This document shows, piece by piece, positions 4,695 to 5,854 of a stretch of DNA of 5,854 bases (position 1 is the stretch's first letter; every line of letters begins with the position of its first letter). This DNA is from Elusimicrobiota bacterium. Lineage in GTDB: Bacteria > Elusimicrobiota > Elusimicrobia > 2-02-FULL-39-32. The position numbers and the translations under genes were made by a program. The notes beneath the pieces are model-generated. The model saw nothing but the letters and a program-made list of their open reading frames with translations, was not told where the DNA came from and did no database searches. Location: positions 1 through 5,854 of the forward strand of contig JACPSV010000122.1 in NCBI GenBank assembly GCA_016193115.1, given 5' to 3'.

Positions 4695-5854
4695 TCATGG
4701 TTCGATCCAGGAACCGTCTGGCCGTTCTACATAAAAACCGCGTCGCCGCACTAAAAGGGCGGGCGCTTCATTTTCTTCAATCTCCAGAAAGTAGGCGACA
4801 ATTCTTTCCGGTTTCACATTTTTCCCGGGTCCGAAACGCAGGCTGATCTCGAAAGGAACGTCTTCCTCCGCGCTTTCCACCCAATCCGCTTTCAAAATCA
4901 GGGATTTTAAGGGGAGGTTGTTGGGGCTGGCCCCCCGGGATTTCTTGACCCTTTCCACGATCAAATCGGACCGGTTCAGGAATTCTTCCAACAGAATTTT
5001 CCGCTCTTCCGCCCCCTGACCTCGCAACAAGCGGCGCGGAACCAAAACCGAGTAGTCCACACGGGAAATCAACGATTCCAAAGAAGGAAAGGAAAGAGGA
5101 ACCGAGTGAACCTTCAACAAAGAAAATTCCTCCGCCAGTTTGGATGAAAACCGCGCGCGCGCTTCCTCAACAGCCACCCTGTGAGAAAGTTCCAGGTCAA
5201 AATATTCGCAGTCGGCCTCGTAACCCACGGAAATTGCCGGCCCAAAGGAACACCGCATTTGGGGATGGTACCCCTGGGTAAAACAGAGAGGAAACTCCGC
5301 CCGCCTCAGAGTCCTGCGCACCATCTCGATCTGTTCCAGATGCGAAATGAAACGCATGGAACCCTGCCGGCTCAATCTAAAACGCAACTTCTGAACCGCT
5401 CTCTCCTGCAAGAACTCCTTCCTCAAAACTGTTGAGGGATTGGAAGCAGGAACAAGAGGCCTTTCCTTTAAGTGCGGAACCGTCAGAGGAGACTCCGCTT
5501 GCCGAAGAGAAGTTTGGTAATCGTTCCAGAGAGCCCGTTTCTCCGGGCCGCCTTCGATGTGGTCCCAGGGGAAAGTTTCAGATTCTTCCCTGGAACGGTA
5601 ACAAAAGAACTCCGGGGATAGGCCTGTCTCCTGAAATGCTCTCTGCCAAATCTCGGGACGGAACCGTTCCCCCCACTCGTCGAACTTCGCTCCCAACTGC
5701 CATGCTCTCTCTAAAAGGTGAGAACAGCGGCGGTCTCCGCGGGAAAGGACCCCTTCCAGTTCAATCTGTTCTAGACCATGAGCCCGGATTTGAGCCGACA
5801 GATTCTTGCGTAGGAATCCCAATTTCTGCTTTAGGATTTCCTGACGGTCCTGCG
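4695..5854 (-). CDS. Radical SAM protein C-terminus fused to DUF2344 (TIGR03936-type), 5' partial
   Basis: The frame is open to the right edge, so the true start is outside. A TTG at 5822 exists but has no support as a start, because conserved sequence (RQEILKQKL) precedes it. Numbering from that TTG, residues 1-90 match the end of the TIGR03960 radical SAM family: EGVLSRGDRR (23-32), AWQLGAKFDEW (40-50), AFQETGLSPEFF (62-73) and FPWDHI (84-89). A linker without clear motifs (about 108-144) leads to DUF2344 (about 145-375), with KLRFRLSRQGSMRFISHLE and FTQGYHPQMRCSFGPAISVG. The radical SAM CxxxCxxC cluster would lie in the missing part. In many bacteria these are two separate adjacent genes or one fusion; here they are one frame. 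The biochemical role is not established. The common placement next to RNase G or ribosomal protein genes hints at RNA or ribosome modification, which is inference. Confidence 0.88.
   Translation of the reverse strand, partial: QDRQEILKQKLGFLRKNLSAQIRAHGLEQIELEGVLSRGDRRCSHLLERAWQLGAKFDEWGERFRPEIWQRAFQETGLSPEFFCYRSREESETFPWDHIEGGPEKRALWNDYQTSLRQAESPLTVPHLKERPLVPASNPSTVLRKEFLQERAVQKLRFRLSRQGSMRFISHLEQIEMVRRTLRRAEFPLCFTQGYHPQMRCSFGPAISVGYEADCEYFDLELSHRVAVEEARARFSSKLAEEFSLLKVHSVPLSFPSLESLISRVDYSVLVPRRLLRGQGAEERKILLEEFLNRSDLIVERVKKSRGASPNNLPLKSLILKADWVESAEEDVPFEISLRFGPGKNVKPERIVAYFLEIEENEAPALLVRRRGFYVERPDGSWIEP

Overview
The window comes from a Gram-negative (diderm) bacterium, because it carries lpxA, the first enzyme of lipid A synthesis. 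The lineage cannot be fixed from this sequence. The dispersed ATTCCCGC/GCGGGAAT palindromes, a stand-alone AAA/DUF4143 ATPase, and a radical SAM-DUF2344 fusion next to an RNase G gene would suit an uncultured diderm phylum such as Elusimicrobiota, Omnitrophota or Nitrospirota. That placement is a low-confidence inference.

Layout. Plus strand, 1-1211: the C-terminal domain of a NagZ-type GH3 beta-N-acetylhexosaminidase, whose 5' end lies off the left edge, overlaps a BadF/NAGK-type sugar kinase. The pair suggests amino-sugar (peptidoglycan or chitin fragment) recycling: the hydrolase releases GlcNAc and the kinase phosphorylates it. A pair of inverted palindromic repeats lies at 1-57 and is read through in frame with the hydrolase. 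Plus strand, 1236-2443: a promoter with an overlapping palindrome drives an AAA+ ATPase with DUF4143 and PD-(D/E)XK-like parts, apparently as a leaderless transcript. Samples of this gene are more AT-rich than its right-hand neighbours, and it looks like an independent accessory cassette. Minus strand, 5854-2452: a three-gene run in the order radical SAM-linked DUF2344 protein (5' end off the right edge), RNase G (rng), lpxA. The first gap is 27 nt with a strong Shine-Dalgarno, and the second junction is an ATGA overlap.

The two halves converge at 2444-2451 with only 8 nt between stop codons. There are no gene-free stretches over 300 bases; the largest gap is 1212-1270 and it holds the promoter/palindrome. 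I saw no tRNA, rRNA, CRISPR array or transposase gene. I do not see a clearly new multi-gene system. The most notable points are the in-frame palindromic repeat in the hydrolase, the palindromic leaderless promoter of the ATPase, the short C-terminus of the kinase just before that cassette, and the rng-lpxA coupling.
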